The translations under genes were made by a program, and so were the position numbers. Positions 1 through 8,264 of a stretch of DNA of 47,832 nt are shown here, piece by piece (the first letter of the stretch is position 1; each line of letters opens with the position of its first letter). This stretch comes from Prevotella sp. UBA1104 (GTDB lineage: Bacteria; Bacteroidota; Bacteroidia; Bacteroidales; Bacteroidaceae). The notes under the pieces were generated by a model, which saw nothing but the letters and a program-made list of their open reading frames with translations, was not told where the DNA came from and ran no database searches. The DNA is taken from positions 42,485 to 90,316 of the forward strand of contig DCBP01000125.1 of the NCBI GenBank assembly GCA_002314055.1. Direction: 5' to 3'.

Positions 1-566
1 TGCCATGAGTCGTCGGTCATCATGCCATACGCAATATGTCCCTTGATTTGCAGCCAACCGCGTGTAAGCGGAACTGTCCAGTAGTCCTCAAGGGCGAGTC
101 TCACCTGTGGCACAGGACGGGCATTTATTCCGAGCGTCTGACTACCGCTGCTCAGTCGGCTGTTCTTCAGGTTCATCTCCTGCTCTTTGCTGCCAAGCGT
201 GAGAGAGCCGTGGAGCCAGCGCCCCTCGACATACGCCTGCTGAATGATAAAATTGCTCGTGTAGTTTACCGGCACGGCTATATCCGCCCCGAATCCCCAA
301 TCGAGTTTCTTCTTGCCAAACGTAGACATACTCCGGCTCAGGGCAGCACGGGCATAGCCGTTTCCCTCCTTCAGCGAGCTCAGTCCATACTTGTTGGCAT
401 TTAGCCACAGCGGAGTCTTTCCGTGCGAGCCGGAGGCTTGCGCCTCTATCATATATTCGAGTTCGCCGACAGGCTTTTCCTGCTGCAGTTTATCGTCGAC
501 ATCCTCCTGCGCCGAAGCTGCCGAAGAGCCCAGTAGCAACAGGCAGCAAAGCAATGATTTATTCAT
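1..566 (-). CDS. Capsule assembly Wzi-like outer-membrane protein, 5' part only
   Basis: The reading frame opens at an ATG at 566 and stays open for about 188 codons to the window edge, so the C-terminal part is missing. The first ~20 residues form a signal peptide (basic start, Leu/Cys-rich core, ASAQ cleavage site). The mature part has alternating aromatic/polar segments of an outer-membrane barrel, and phrases I recognise from Bacteroidetes Wzi-family proteins: ANKYGLSSL, SKEQEMNLKNSRLSSG, ARPVPQVR and IKGHIAYGMMTDD. Wzi proteins are outer-membrane barrels linked to surface attachment of capsular polysaccharide; in Bacteroidetes the exact ligand is usually unknown. A possible promoter (CGAAGGTA at 609-616, one mismatch to the -7 consensus on this strand) lies upstream. 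Family assignment is from recognised motifs, not a search. Confidence 0.8.
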   Translation of the reverse strand, partial: MNKSLLCCLLLLGSSAASAQEDVDDKLQQEKPVGELEYMIEAQASGSHGKTPLWLNANKYGLSSLKEGNGYARAALSRSMSTFGKKKLDWGFGADIAVPVNYTSNFIIQQAYVEGRWLHGSLTLGSKEQEMNLKNSRLSSGSQTLGINARPVPQVRLALEDYWTVPLTRGWLQIKGHIAYGMMTDDSW

Positions 567-737
567 ATATTTTTAGTTCTTTATTGCGTTAGCATTATTA
601 AATATATGCGAAGGTAGGCATTTTTCCGTTAATATTCTAACAAATAGGGAAATTCCCTCCCCTTTTAGGGAAAAACCCTTTCCGTATATCGATTATTCTT
701 TGTTTCTTTGCAGCAGAAAATAAAAAAAACAATGATT

Positions 738-1883
738 ATGAAAAGGTTTATATTATCTATGGCAATAATGCTCATGACCGTCTTCTCGGCATCGGCAATG
801 AGCTACGAACAGGCAAGAGACAGGGCGCTCTTCTTGACAGACAAGATGGCGTATGAACTGAATCTGAACGACGAACAGTATGAGGCTGCCTACGAGGTTA
901 ATCTCGACTATCTGATGAGCATCAATACTTATGATGACCTCTACGGCACTTACTGGACGAGACGCAATCTCGACCTGAGCTATATCCTCTTCGACTGGCA
1001 GTATAGCGCTTTCTGCTCTGCTGCTTATTTCTATCGCCCACTGACTTGGAGCGACGGGGTGTGGAGATTCGGCATCTATGCAAGGTATCCTTCCCGCACT
1101 TACTTCTATTTCGGCAGACCTGGTTTCTATCTGTCTTACCGCGGCGGACACAGCTGGCACATGAACGGCGGACACAGCTGGTATCATGGGCGCGACTTCG
1201 GACCGCGACCTGGCGAAAGCCGATTTGGAATGAGGGACCGTTTTGACCGTGGCGACTTCCGCGGCTCTCACAATCACGGTGGCTTCGACCGTCCGGGCGA
1301 CCGCCCGGGACGCAACGACCATGGTTTCGGACGCGGCGACAGAAGACCGGACAATAACGGTAACTCCGGATTCGGACGCAACGACAGGAAGCCTGACAAC
1401 AACGGTAACGGCGGATTCCGTGGCGGAAACAACAATGGAAGCAATAACGGCGGATACCGCGGTGGAAACAACAATGGCGGATATCGCGGCGGAAACAATG
1501 GAGGAAACAACGGCGGAAATGACAAGCCACAAAATGGCGGTTTTAACAGAGGCTCTTTCGCCGGAAGGATTAACAAAGCCGATGCTGCAAAGTTTCAGCA
1601 AAAACAAACAAACGACAAGGCTTTAAGAATGAATGAAAACAGGGGATTCACTACCCGACAGAGTAGCACCCGCACTACGGTAAGGGAGACTCCAAGAAGA
1701 GAATCGATGCAGCCTTCACGCAGCGTGGGTTCCTCATTCAGTCGTCCGTCATCATCCTCTTCATCCACGTTCTCTCCGAGCCGCAGCTCTTCAAGCTCCA
1801 ACTCTGGTCGCAGCTTCGGCGGAGGCGGTTTCAACGGCGGCGGTCGTTCTGGTGGCGGCGGTCACATGGGTGGAAGAAGATAA
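738..1883 (+). CDS. Exported Gly/Asn/Arg/Ser-rich protein of unknown function
   Basis: A 381-residue protein if it starts at the ATG at 738; an in-frame ATG at 732 is also possible, and an upstream extension in the same frame has no support. A hydrophobic signal peptide ends at SASA. Residues ~25-75 are acidic and helical (ALFLTDKMAYELNLNDEQYE), recalling helical Spy/DUF4890-like periplasmic proteins. A Tyr/Trp/Phe-rich stretch follows. The C-terminal two-thirds is low complexity: NNGG and GGYRGGNN repeats, then Ser-rich and Gly-rich runs ending GGGGHMGGRR. I do not recognise a characterised family. A periplasmic or surface location is inferred from the signal peptide. It stands alone and is followed by a strong terminator at 1931. 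Confidence 0.75.
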   Translation: MKRFILSMAIMLMTVFSASAMSYEQARDRALFLTDKMAYELNLNDEQYEAAYEVNLDYLMSINTYDDLYGTYWTRRNLDLSYILFDWQYSAFCSAAYFYRPLTWSDGVWRFGIYARYPSRTYFYFGRPGFYLSYRGGHSWHMNGGHSWYHGRDFGPRPGESRFGMRDRFDRGDFRGSHNHGGFDRPGDRPGRNDHGFGRGDRRPDNNGNSGFGRNDRKPDNNGNGGFRGGNNNGSNNGGYRGGNNNGGYRGGNNGGNNGGNDKPQNGGFNRGSFAGRINKADAAKFQQKQTNDKALRMNENRGFTTRQSSTRTTVRETPRRESMQPSRSVGSSFSRPSSSSSSTFSPSRSSSSSNSGRSFGGGGFNGGGRSGGGGHMGGRR

Positions 1884-1930
1884 TTATTTTCTCTGACACT
1901 GTAAAACTTTAGATTGGTTATTAATAAATA

Positions 1931-1980
1931 GGCAAGGCGACGTGCAAAATATATATACCGCACGTCGCCTTGCCGTTTTT
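1931..1980 (+). terminator. Intrinsic terminator after the 738-1883 gene
   Basis: A 15-bp perfect stem (1931-1945 with 1960-1974, arms GGCAAGGCGACGTGC and its complement) and a 14-nt loop are followed by G and five T. It starts 47 bp after the stop codon. Confidence 0.9.
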
Positions 1981-2148
1981 CTGCTTTAAACAGCTCTTAA
2001 ATTAAGAGTCAATCACATCTCGGGCATCTCTATTTGAGGTATCACACATTCTGCCTCATTCTCCGCTATATTGTTGTCAAAGAACATGCACTGAATTTCA
2101 ATGTATTATGCAACACCTTTAGAAATTATTCTTGCTTTTTACCTATTT

Positions 2149-2230
2149 AAAAGAGGAATTATTCCATTGAAATATACCGTAAAAAGAGGAATTATTCTAT
2201 CAAGCTACATCTATAAAAGAGGAATTATTC
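2149..2230. repeat. Three copies of a 16-bp motif at exact 33-bp spacing
   Basis: AAAAGAGGAATTATTC occurs at 2149, 2182 and 2215. The 17-bp intervals differ in sequence. With only three copies, short AT-rich intervals and no cas genes, this is an ordered intergenic repeat, not a CRISPR. Confidence 0.85.
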
Positions 2231-2339
2231 CGCCAAAATATAAACGATTGATAACCAATCACAACCAATAGCAAGCGACAAGTAACGTTGTAAATACTGA
2301 CGAGAAGACTTCCTGCAAGTAGTGAATCAGCAGAAAGCA

Positions 2340-2431
2340 GGTGTTGTAACGGTAGTTAAAAACACTTTTAACGGTAGTTGAAAACACTTTTAACGGTAGT
2401 TGAAAACACTTTTAACGATAGTTACAACACC
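2340..2431. repeat. Four-copy 22-bp tandem array bracketed by 11-bp inverted arms
   Basis: TAACGGTAGTT (last copy TAACGATAGTT) begins at 2347, 2369, 2391 and 2413, giving exact 22-bp units joined by AAAACACTTT-type sequence. The array is bounded by GGTGTTGTAAC (2340-2350) and its perfect reverse complement GTTACAACACC (2421-2431). Function unknown. Confidence 0.9.
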
Positions 2432-2586
2432 TACATCCGGCATAAACACTCCCCCTCTTACAAGCACAACACTGTAGAGTTTACCACTCTTAGTTCCTGA
2501 TGAACCTAAAGTAGGGTCTATCTCTTACTGAAAAAAATAAAGTATTCCCACTTTTTTGCTTTTTTAGTTAAAGAAAACAAAAGGAC

Positions 2587-2617
2587 TTGTCAAATAGTAA
2601 CGGAAAACATATATTTG
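2587..2617 (+). promoter_or_regulatory. Bacteroidetes promoter for the 2690-6180 operon
   Basis: TTG at 2587-2589, a 20-bp spacer, then TATATTTG at 2610-2617, matching the TAnnTTTG -7 consensus. The leader to the first ATG is roughly 65 nt and AT-rich. Confidence 0.75.
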
Positions 2618-2689
2618 CAAAATAATTCTAACAAGAAAAACAAGAGAGTTAATACACCAATGTTCTAATTTTTAAATCTAAGTATCAAG

Positions 2690-3973
2690 ATGAAAAATCT
2701 GTTCATTACTGCCTTATTGACTACGGCATGCACACTTGGAGCATCGGCGCAAAGTATTGAAGTTACTGATACACAGGGACTGACGTACAAATTTGCCGCC
2801 GACAGGGTTAAGGACATTTCCTTTACCAAGACTACTGTAGCCGATGTTATCAACTTCAACAATGTGGAAGCCCGAGCTTATTCTTCGGGTGCCGTGGAAG
2901 CTGAATTTACCTCCGAAGACAACAAGAAAAGTGTTACGCTATGGATTGTTGGTCCGTCGATGGGCAAATACCTCTACGACGGAGTGTACAACGTGGAGAC
3001 AACGAGCAACGCTATGACTATCGATGCCGACAAGAACTATTCTTTCGTAACGCAAGACAACAAGAAAACGGCACTCAAGTCGGGAACGATGAACGTTGCC
3101 ACTACGGGAAAGGATTACACCATTACATTTGACCTTACGCTTGAGGACGACACAGAGCTAAAGGGAAAATACATCGGACAGATGCCGGGCTACGTGGGCA
3201 AGGACTTCACTCTGAACACCTGTCTGGAGCCAAAGGTGAAGACTACCGATGTGAATGATTATGTTGACGGCGAGTTCTATTTCAACATGAATGATGAGTC
3301 GTGGAGCTATGAGATGGCGCTCGACTTCTATTCTGCTGCCGGTTCGGCTAAGCTGCCGGCTGGTACTTATACTTATTCTGACGACAAGACGGCTGGCACA
3401 TTCAGTTCGCGCAGCTATCTCGACATCTATAACCCGAGTAATTCATACAAGTTTGCGGCTGGAAGTACGGTAACCGTATCTTACGATGGCGACAACATCT
3501 CGCTGCTGATGAATCTCATTACCGACGACGGGCGCAAGATTGACATGAAATACGAGGGGAAAATCTCTTTTCCGGAAGTGGCGCAGACTAAACAGACGGT
3601 GGAACTCGCTACATCGGCAACACCGAAGGTGATTGACAACAACGGACGCGTGGACGGAGAGTTCTACACTAAATTCAACGATGCTAACTGGAACTACGAG
3701 ATGGCTATCGACTTCTTCGCTAACGCAAGCGAAACGAAAATACCGGCAGGTAAATATTCTTTTTCTGCCGACAATACACCGGGCACCTTCGGAAGCAAGA
3801 GCTATTGCGACCTGTATACACCGAATCTGGGCAACTGCCGCTTTGCCGAGGGTAGCACCGTGGACGTTTCTTATTCGGGCGATAATATCGTGATGGACTT
3901 CAACCTTATTCTCGACGGCAAGGATTATATCCTGACGATGAAATACGAGGGACCTGTTACTTATGAATTCTAA
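2690..3973 (+). CDS. Exported protein with three internal beta-rich repeats, operon gene 1
   Basis: A 427-residue protein with a signal peptide (residues 1-20, ending ASAQ). Residues ~22-46 carry a pattern common at the N terminus of Bacteroidetes exported proteins: a short beta strand, T..G..YKF, then a strand ending DISF. The rest is three diverged copies of a ~105-110-residue module at about 57-165, 190-295 and 318-427. Copies 2 and 3 share VDGEFY, the N(D)..W.YEMA(L/I)DF motif, PAG.Y..S.D.T.GTF, and MKYEG near the end. No enzymatic motif is visible and I cannot name a function. It is first in an operon with the genes at 3994 and 4495, which share the N-terminal pattern. Cell-surface or periplasmic location is inferred from the signal peptide. 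Confidence 0.8.
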   Translation: MKNLFITALLTTACTLGASAQSIEVTDTQGLTYKFAADRVKDISFTKTTVADVINFNNVEARAYSSGAVEAEFTSEDNKKSVTLWIVGPSMGKYLYDGVYNVETTSNAMTIDADKNYSFVTQDNKKTALKSGTMNVATTGKDYTITFDLTLEDDTELKGKYIGQMPGYVGKDFTLNTCLEPKVKTTDVNDYVDGEFYFNMNDESWSYEMALDFYSAAGSAKLPAGTYTYSDDKTAGTFSSRSYLDIYNPSNSYKFAAGSTVTVSYDGDNISLLMNLITDDGRKIDMKYEGKISFPEVAQTKQTVELATSATPKVIDNNGRVDGEFYTKFNDANWNYEMAIDFFANASETKIPAGKYSFSADNTPGTFGSKSYCDLYTPNLGNCRFAEGSTVDVSYSGDNIVMDFNLILDGKDYILTMKYEGPVTYEF

Positions 3974-3993
3974 CATAAAAAACATTGATTGAT

Positions 3994-4482
3994 ATGAAAA
4001 ACTTTATTATAACTCTCCTCGCCGTATTCGCTACGGCAACGGCGGCAATGGCTCTGCCGGTTGAAAAGATATTCACTATGCACGTGAATACGGCTGACGG
4101 AAAGACGGTTGACTATAAATTTAATATGGAACCGGTGGTTACGTTCAACGAGGGCGAGATGACGATAGCGTCGTTTGCTAAGGATGACCTGAAGCTGGTT
4201 ATCGACAACGTTACTAATATCACATTCACGTATACGGAGACTTCGGCTATCGCCAATACTCAGGTGAACGGGTCTAATATGAAAATTTCTGCCACTGCCG
4301 GCGGCATCAGCATCACCGGAATGAAGCCTAACGGCAAAGTGGCTGTGTTCGACGCAAGCGGCAAGCAGGTGGCTGCGGCTTACTCTGATGCTTACGGAAA
4401 TGTTTCCGTGGATATGGGAAATTCGGGAAAGGGCGTGTTCGTGGTTAATACTCCCGACAACTCTTTTAAATTCATAAAATAA
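3994..4482 (+). CDS. Small exported protein with T9SS type A-like C-terminal domain
   Basis: A 162-residue protein. The ATG at 3994 is chosen over the upstream TTG at 3985 because it begins directly with the signal peptide (KNFIITLLAVFATATAAMA). The N-terminal part repeats the operon pattern (beta strand, ADGKTVDYKF, VVTF). From about residue 88 to the end it resembles a type IX secretion type A sorting domain: ISITGMKPNGKVAVFDASG, a Gly-x-Val strand, GKGVFVV, and a final KFIK. In Bacteroidetes such tails direct export through the T9SS and surface attachment. A protein that is almost only an N-terminal motif plus sorting tail is unusual. It lies 20 bp after gene 1 and 12 bp before gene 3. Confidence 0.8.
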   Translation: MKNFIITLLAVFATATAAMALPVEKIFTMHVNTADGKTVDYKFNMEPVVTFNEGEMTIASFAKDDLKLVIDNVTNITFTYTETSAIANTQVNGSNMKISATAGGISITGMKPNGKVAVFDASGKQVAAAYSDAYGNVSVDMGNSGKGVFVVNTPDNSFKFIK

Positions 4483-4494
4483 TTCTCTCGCGAT

Positions 4495-6180
4495 ATGAAA
4501 AGAACTTTATTGGCAGCATGGGCGGTGGCTGCGGCTACTTCGCTCTTTGCACAGAATTATCAGGTGGTTGTTACTTCTACCGACGGTGAGCGCAAGGTGT
4601 TTGCTACTAACGACGTGGCAAGCATTAAATTCAAGGACGCTCCTGTTTACAAGGAGGCTAACACGTTTATAGATGGAAAATACAGTCCTTATACCGAAAA
4701 TGCCCTTTATGACATTACTATCGGAACGGAAGAACCTGACGAAGAAGGACAGCCGTCGAAAATCGGCGGTTTTCAGATTGCTCTCTCAATGTATGCACCG
4801 CTCAGTGACGAGGCTCAGAACGCTGTTCTTCCCGAGGGATACTACAGAGTGGGTGGCGGCACATCATCATATACCATAAGCGCAACCAACTCCGCAATGT
4901 GGATAAGACTTGCTGAAGGCTCCGACGGCACAACGGTGAGCATGGTCGTGGGCGGAACGGTGGATGTGAAGCACGACGGACAGATTTATGACATGCGGGC
5001 GGAACTCGACTTGTTCGACGGCACTCATGTTGATGCATCATACTACGGACCGATGACATTCAAGGTTGGTGCCTCTGGTGCTACCGACTTTGAAGAGGAC
5101 CAAAAAGTTTCCTTTACCGAAGGACAAGGAAGGGTTTGGGCTAACTGGTTTAACCCGTTCTCTGACGATGCCGCTCTGCAGTTCTTCACCGGAAAATTCA
5201 CAAGCAGCGGAACGCAGACTGAGGGATATTATCTCTATCTGCCTGTGTTTATGAATAAGGACGAGAGCCGCGATGCTACTTGGACGCCTGTTATTCCTGA
5301 CGGTACGTACAAGATTGATCCGCGCGACTTCGTGAGCGGACAGACTTATCTGCCTAACACCTTGCAGAAGGGGGCTAATCTCGAAATCTTCGGCTCTACT
5401 ACGGCTACTGGCTCTTACATGACTTATCTTGCTGCCGACGGACGTCTGCAGATGGCGCTTATTACCGACGGCGAGATGACGGTTTCGGAAAACGGCACGA
5501 AATTCTTGTTTGACTTCACAGCGAAGAACGGTATCAAGATTTCCGGTTCTTATAACAACAAGCCGTATATCGTGAACATGATTGACAACAGCAGCAAACC
5601 GGAATTCCCGGACGAACTGACTGCTGACTACGAACTGAAGAAGTTCCCGGATAATGCCGTTGCCATTGACTATAAGATGGGCGACTATATCGTTAGCGGA
5701 CTGAACTCGCATATCCTGATGTTTACTGACCCGGACATGAAGAAGGGCGACTATCTTGAACTCGACCTCTTCTCTGACTCTGAGGAGCTGAAAGACGGTG
5801 TATATACTGTCGACAATTCTCTTAAAGACATGTCGGGCATCAAGGGCTCTGTGAATTATCAGGGAAATATCGTCTACTCATGGTATGGCGACCTCGACTC
5901 TACCGACGACGAGGGTTACCAGAGCATTCTGGCTCCTGTTTCAGGCGGTACGCTCACTGTTTCTACAGTGGATGGCGGTATGAAGAAGTTTGATTTTGAC
6001 CTCCTCGACTTGAAGGGCAACAGAATTACAGGTACGCTGACAAAAACTCTGAACTATTTCTCCGACTCTGATATAAACGAGGCTAAGATTGAGCGCAACC
6101 GCTCGCGTATCGGAAAGGTTAAGCGCAACTGGGGAAAGAGGGACATGAATCTGTCTCGCTCGCTGATGATTCGCAAGTAA
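4495..6180 (+). CDS. Exported beta-rich protein, operon gene 3
   Basis: A 561-residue protein with a signal peptide (first ~19 residues, ending LFAQ). It is followed by the same N-terminal pattern as its two neighbours: YQVVVTSTDGERKVF, then DVASIKF. Downstream are several beta-rich segments with recurring features such as PDGTYKID, LPEGYYRVG, DGVYTVDNS and runs of FDLLD/FDFTA, comparable to the repeated modules of gene 1. There is no recognisable catalytic motif and no clear type A sorting tail; the C terminus is basic (RNRSRIGKVKRNWGKR). Function unknown. The shared architecture suggests the three products act together at the cell surface (inference). A strong terminator follows at 6215. 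Confidence 0.8.
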   Translation: MKRTLLAAWAVAAATSLFAQNYQVVVTSTDGERKVFATNDVASIKFKDAPVYKEANTFIDGKYSPYTENALYDITIGTEEPDEEGQPSKIGGFQIALSMYAPLSDEAQNAVLPEGYYRVGGGTSSYTISATNSAMWIRLAEGSDGTTVSMVVGGTVDVKHDGQIYDMRAELDLFDGTHVDASYYGPMTFKVGASGATDFEEDQKVSFTEGQGRVWANWFNPFSDDAALQFFTGKFTSSGTQTEGYYLYLPVFMNKDESRDATWTPVIPDGTYKIDPRDFVSGQTYLPNTLQKGANLEIFGSTTATGSYMTYLAADGRLQMALITDGEMTVSENGTKFLFDFTAKNGIKISGSYNNKPYIVNMIDNSSKPEFPDELTADYELKKFPDNAVAIDYKMGDYIVSGLNSHILMFTDPDMKKGDYLELDLFSDSEELKDGVYTVDNSLKDMSGIKGSVNYQGNIVYSWYGDLDSTDDEGYQSILAPVSGGTLTVSTVDGGMKKFDFDLLDLKGNRITGTLTKTLNYFSDSDINEAKIERNRSRIGKVKRNWGKRDMNLSRSLMIRK

Positions 6181-6214
6181 GGCGAAATGAAATGATATTG
6201 AATTTATGAAATGG

Positions 6215-6257
6215 AAAAATGCCCATAACCGGTAGTTAGCTGGTTATGGGCATTTTT
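6215..6257 (+). terminator. Terminator of the 2690-6180 operon
   Basis: A 16-bp perfect stem (AAAAATGCCCATAACC at 6215-6230 with 6242-6257) and an 11-nt loop, ending in TTTTT. It lies 34 bp after the stop codon. Confidence 0.9.
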
Positions 6258-6274
6258 GCTATATTGTCCCTTTG

Positions 6275-6364
6275 TTTTACCCTCACACCCTCACCTTTAC
6301 CCTCACCATTTAATCTCTTGATATACAATATGATACGCCAAAAGGTGAGGGTGTGAGGGTAAAA
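6275..6364. repeat. 24-bp perfect inverted repeat of the CCCTCAC family
   Basis: Left arm 6275-6298 (TTTTACCCTCACACCC then TCACCTTT) pairs perfectly with 6341-6364 across a 42-bp spacer. It sits between convergent genes next to the trxB stop. A related element lies at 18837-18957. On the minus strand the second arm read ends in a T run, so it may also terminate trxB transcription. Confidence 0.85.
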
Positions 6365-6380
6365 AAAACAAAAATTTTTT

Positions 6381-7313
6381 TTATTTGTTCATCAGATATC
6401 TCTCGGCTTCGAGGGCCGCCTTGCAACCGCTTGCGGCTGCTGTGATGGCCTGGCGGTAAACCGGGTCGGCTACGTCGCCTGCTACGAAGACTCCTGGAAT
6501 CTTGGTGAGCGGAGTGTTGTCGATGGTCTTGATATAGCCTACTTCGTCGGTTTCGAGCCAATCCTTGAAGACGTCGGAGTTTGGCTTATGACCGATGGCG
6601 AGGAAGAACCCGTCTATCTGGATATCTACTTTCTCCTCGTCGGGCTCACCTTTACGCTTAACGAGATGTGCACCCTCTACGCCGTTCTCGCCGAACAGCC
6701 CAACGGTGTTATGCTCGAAGAGCACCTCGATATTCTCTGTGTTCAGAACTCTCTCCTGCATCACCTTTGAGGCACGCAGGAATGGCTTTCTTACTATCAG
6801 GTAAACTTTCTTTGCCAGTCCGGCAAGATACAGGGCATCCTCGCATGCCGTGTCGCCGCCGCCGACTACGGCTACGGTCTTCTTGCGATAGAAGAAACCG
6901 TCGCAGGTGGCACATGCTGACACACCCATGCCGTTGTATTTCTGCTCGTCGGGGAGTCCGAGATATTTTGCCGAAGCACCGGTGGCGATAATCACGGTGT
7001 CTGCCTCCAGTTCCGTTCCGTCGTCGGTGGTAACCTTGTATGGAGCCTTACTGAAGTCCACTTTTGTTATCTCGCCGTCGCGGATGTCGGCACCGAAGCG
7101 TTCCGCCTGTTCGCGGATATCGTTCATCATCTGTCCGCCCATCACTCCCTCGGGATAGCCCGGGAAATTCTCTACCATTGTGGTCTGAGTGAGCTGACCG
7201 CCGGTGAGCAGTCCGCAGTATTCCACAGGCTTCAAGTTTGCCCTCGAAGCATATATGGCAGCGGTATATCCAGCAGGACCGCTACCGATAATCAAGCATT
7301 TTACGTGTTCCAT
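6381..7313 (-). CDS. trxB: Thioredoxin reductase
   Basis: A 310-residue FAD/NADPH disulfide reductase, the usual length for bacterial TrxB. It shows the N-terminal FAD-binding GSGPAGYTAAIYASRA (~10-25), the redox-active CATC (C134 and C137), the NADPH-binding VVGGGDTACEDA (~150-161), and the C-terminal FAD motif GVFVAGDVAD followed by YRQAITAAASGC. It reduces thioredoxin in the cytoplasm with NADPH, supporting ribonucleotide reductase and peroxidase activity. It is downstream of and co-directional with gpx, with a 293-bp heptad-repeat region between them and no separate consensus promoter visible, so co-transcription is plausible. Very confident. Confidence 0.97.
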   Translation of the reverse strand: MEHVKCLIIGSGPAGYTAAIYASRANLKPVEYCGLLTGGQLTQTTMVENFPGYPEGVMGGQMMNDIREQAERFGADIRDGEITKVDFSKAPYKVTTDDGTELEADTVIIATGASAKYLGLPDEQKYNGMGVSACATCDGFFYRKKTVAVVGGGDTACEDALYLAGLAKKVYLIVRKPFLRASKVMQERVLNTENIEVLFEHNTVGLFGENGVEGAHLVKRKGEPDEEKVDIQIDGFFLAIGHKPNSDVFKDWLETDEVGYIKTIDNTPLTKIPGVFVAGDVADPVYRQAITAAASGCKAALEAERYLMNK

Positions 7314-7319
7314 AATTTG

Positions 7320-7606
7320 AATGTAGAGTTTAGAATTTAGAATGTAGAGTTATTCTCGCTTCGCTGAGATTTAGAGTTATTGAATTTAGAGTTTAGAGTT
7401 TAGAATGTAGAATTATTCTCGCTTCGCTGAGATTTAGAGTTATTGAGTTTAGAATTTAGAGTTTAGAATGTAGAGTTATTCTTGCTTCGCTGAGATTTAG
7501 AGTTCTTCTGACTGAGAATTATTATTGTAACAATTCTTAATTGTGAAATTCCAAATCGCAGCATGCTGCGACCAACTCTAAATTCTACACTCTTAATTCT
7601 AAATTC
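7320..7606. repeat. Heptad-repeat structure between gpx and trxB
   Basis: Nearly the whole gap is repeat. From 7320 the plus strand reads in 7-bp steps (AATGTAG, AGTTTAG, AATTTAG), interrupted three times by a TTATTCTCGCTTCGCTGAGA-type insert whose copies start at 7350, 7413 and 7476 (exact 63-bp period). A perfect 16-bp palindrome, TCGCAGCATGCTGCGA, lies at 7556-7571. Inverted heptads (CTAAATT, CTACACT) then reach the gpx stop. In trxB sense the order is purine heptads, hairpin, pyrimidine heptads, start codon. Confidence 0.85.
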
Positions 7607-8155
7607 TTACAACAGTTCTTCAATCTTCTTTGCTATATTCTCTATGCTCTCTGTCGGTTCGAAGCGCTCCACTACCATTCCGTATTTGTTTACGAGGAAT
7701 TTTGTGAAGTTCCATTTTATGTCTGCCTTTTCCTTATAGTCAGGGTCTTCTTTCGAGAGCATCTCGTCGAGAACCTTTGTCAGCGGGTGATTCTCGTCCC
7801 ATCCGGCAAAGCTCTTCTGTGATGTAAGGAATTTGTAGAGCGGGTCGGCATCCGGTCCGTTCACCTTCACCTTCTTGAAGCGTGGGAACTCCGTACCGTA
7901 GTTCAGTTTGCAGAACTCATGAATTGACTCGTCTGTGCCTGGAGCCTGCTGCCCAAACTGGTTGCAGGGGAAATCAAGGATTTCAAATCCATGACTGTGA
8001 TATTTCTCATAAAGTTTCTCCAATTCCTCATACTGCGGTGTAAATCCGCATTTTGTGGCTGTGTTGACAATCAGTAATACCTCGTTGGCATACTCTTTCA
8101 GAGCTACCATCTTTCCTTTTCTGTCCTTAACCGAAAAGTCAAATACTGTATTCAT
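7607..8155 (-). CDS. Glutathione peroxidase-family thiol peroxidase
   Basis: A 182-residue protein of normal family length with the three hallmark segments: NTATKCGFT with peroxidatic Cys36, FPCNQFGQQ, and WNFTKFLV. The catalytic residue is cysteine rather than selenocysteine. The Gln and Trp of the catalytic tetrad are visible in the second and third motifs. Bacterial Cys-GPx enzymes generally reduce hydroperoxides with thioredoxin rather than glutathione, and the gene is followed by trxB, which fits that electron route (inference). No signal peptide; cytoplasmic. A promoter candidate lies at 8265-8272. Confidence 0.95.
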   Translation of the reverse strand: MNTVFDFSVKDRKGKMVALKEYANEVLLIVNTATKCGFTPQYEELEKLYEKYHSHGFEILDFPCNQFGQQAPGTDESIHEFCKLNYGTEFPRFKKVKVNGPDADPLYKFLTSQKSFAGWDENHPLTKVLDEMLSKEDPDYKEKADIKWNFTKFLVNKYGMVVERFEPTESIENIAKKIEELL

Positions 8156-8264
8156 TTTTCTTTATCCTTTGTTTGTTATGTTTTTATTTGTCTATTTGTC
8201 GTTTTGCATCTTGCCCTTTCTCTTTCTTCTCTCAAAAAGTAAGGCACATAGGCTTTTACTCTTG

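Larger units (their letters stand above)
1884..2689. other. 806-bp noncoding region with two repeat arrays and a promoter
   Basis: No convincing gene. In order it holds a terminator (1931-1980), a 33-bp-period repeat (2149-2230), a 22-bp-period repeat closed by inverted arms (2340-2431), and the promoter and leader of the operon starting at 2690. A 24-codon minus frame (2013-2087) exists but has no visible promoter or homology. Confidence 0.7.

Noticed and set aside
753..1607. 284-codon minus-strand ORF opposite the Gly/Asn-rich gene
   Set aside because: A composition-driven shadow: Val/Ala/Ser-rich with no signal, domain or start context. The plus-strand gene has a signal peptide and terminator.
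2013..2087. 24-codon minus-strand ORF, acidic
   Set aside because: No promoter, no recognised family, too short to distinguish from chance.
2149..2431. CRISPR-like periodic repeats
   Set aside because: Few copies, no unique spacers of typical length in the 22-bp array, and no cas genes in the window.
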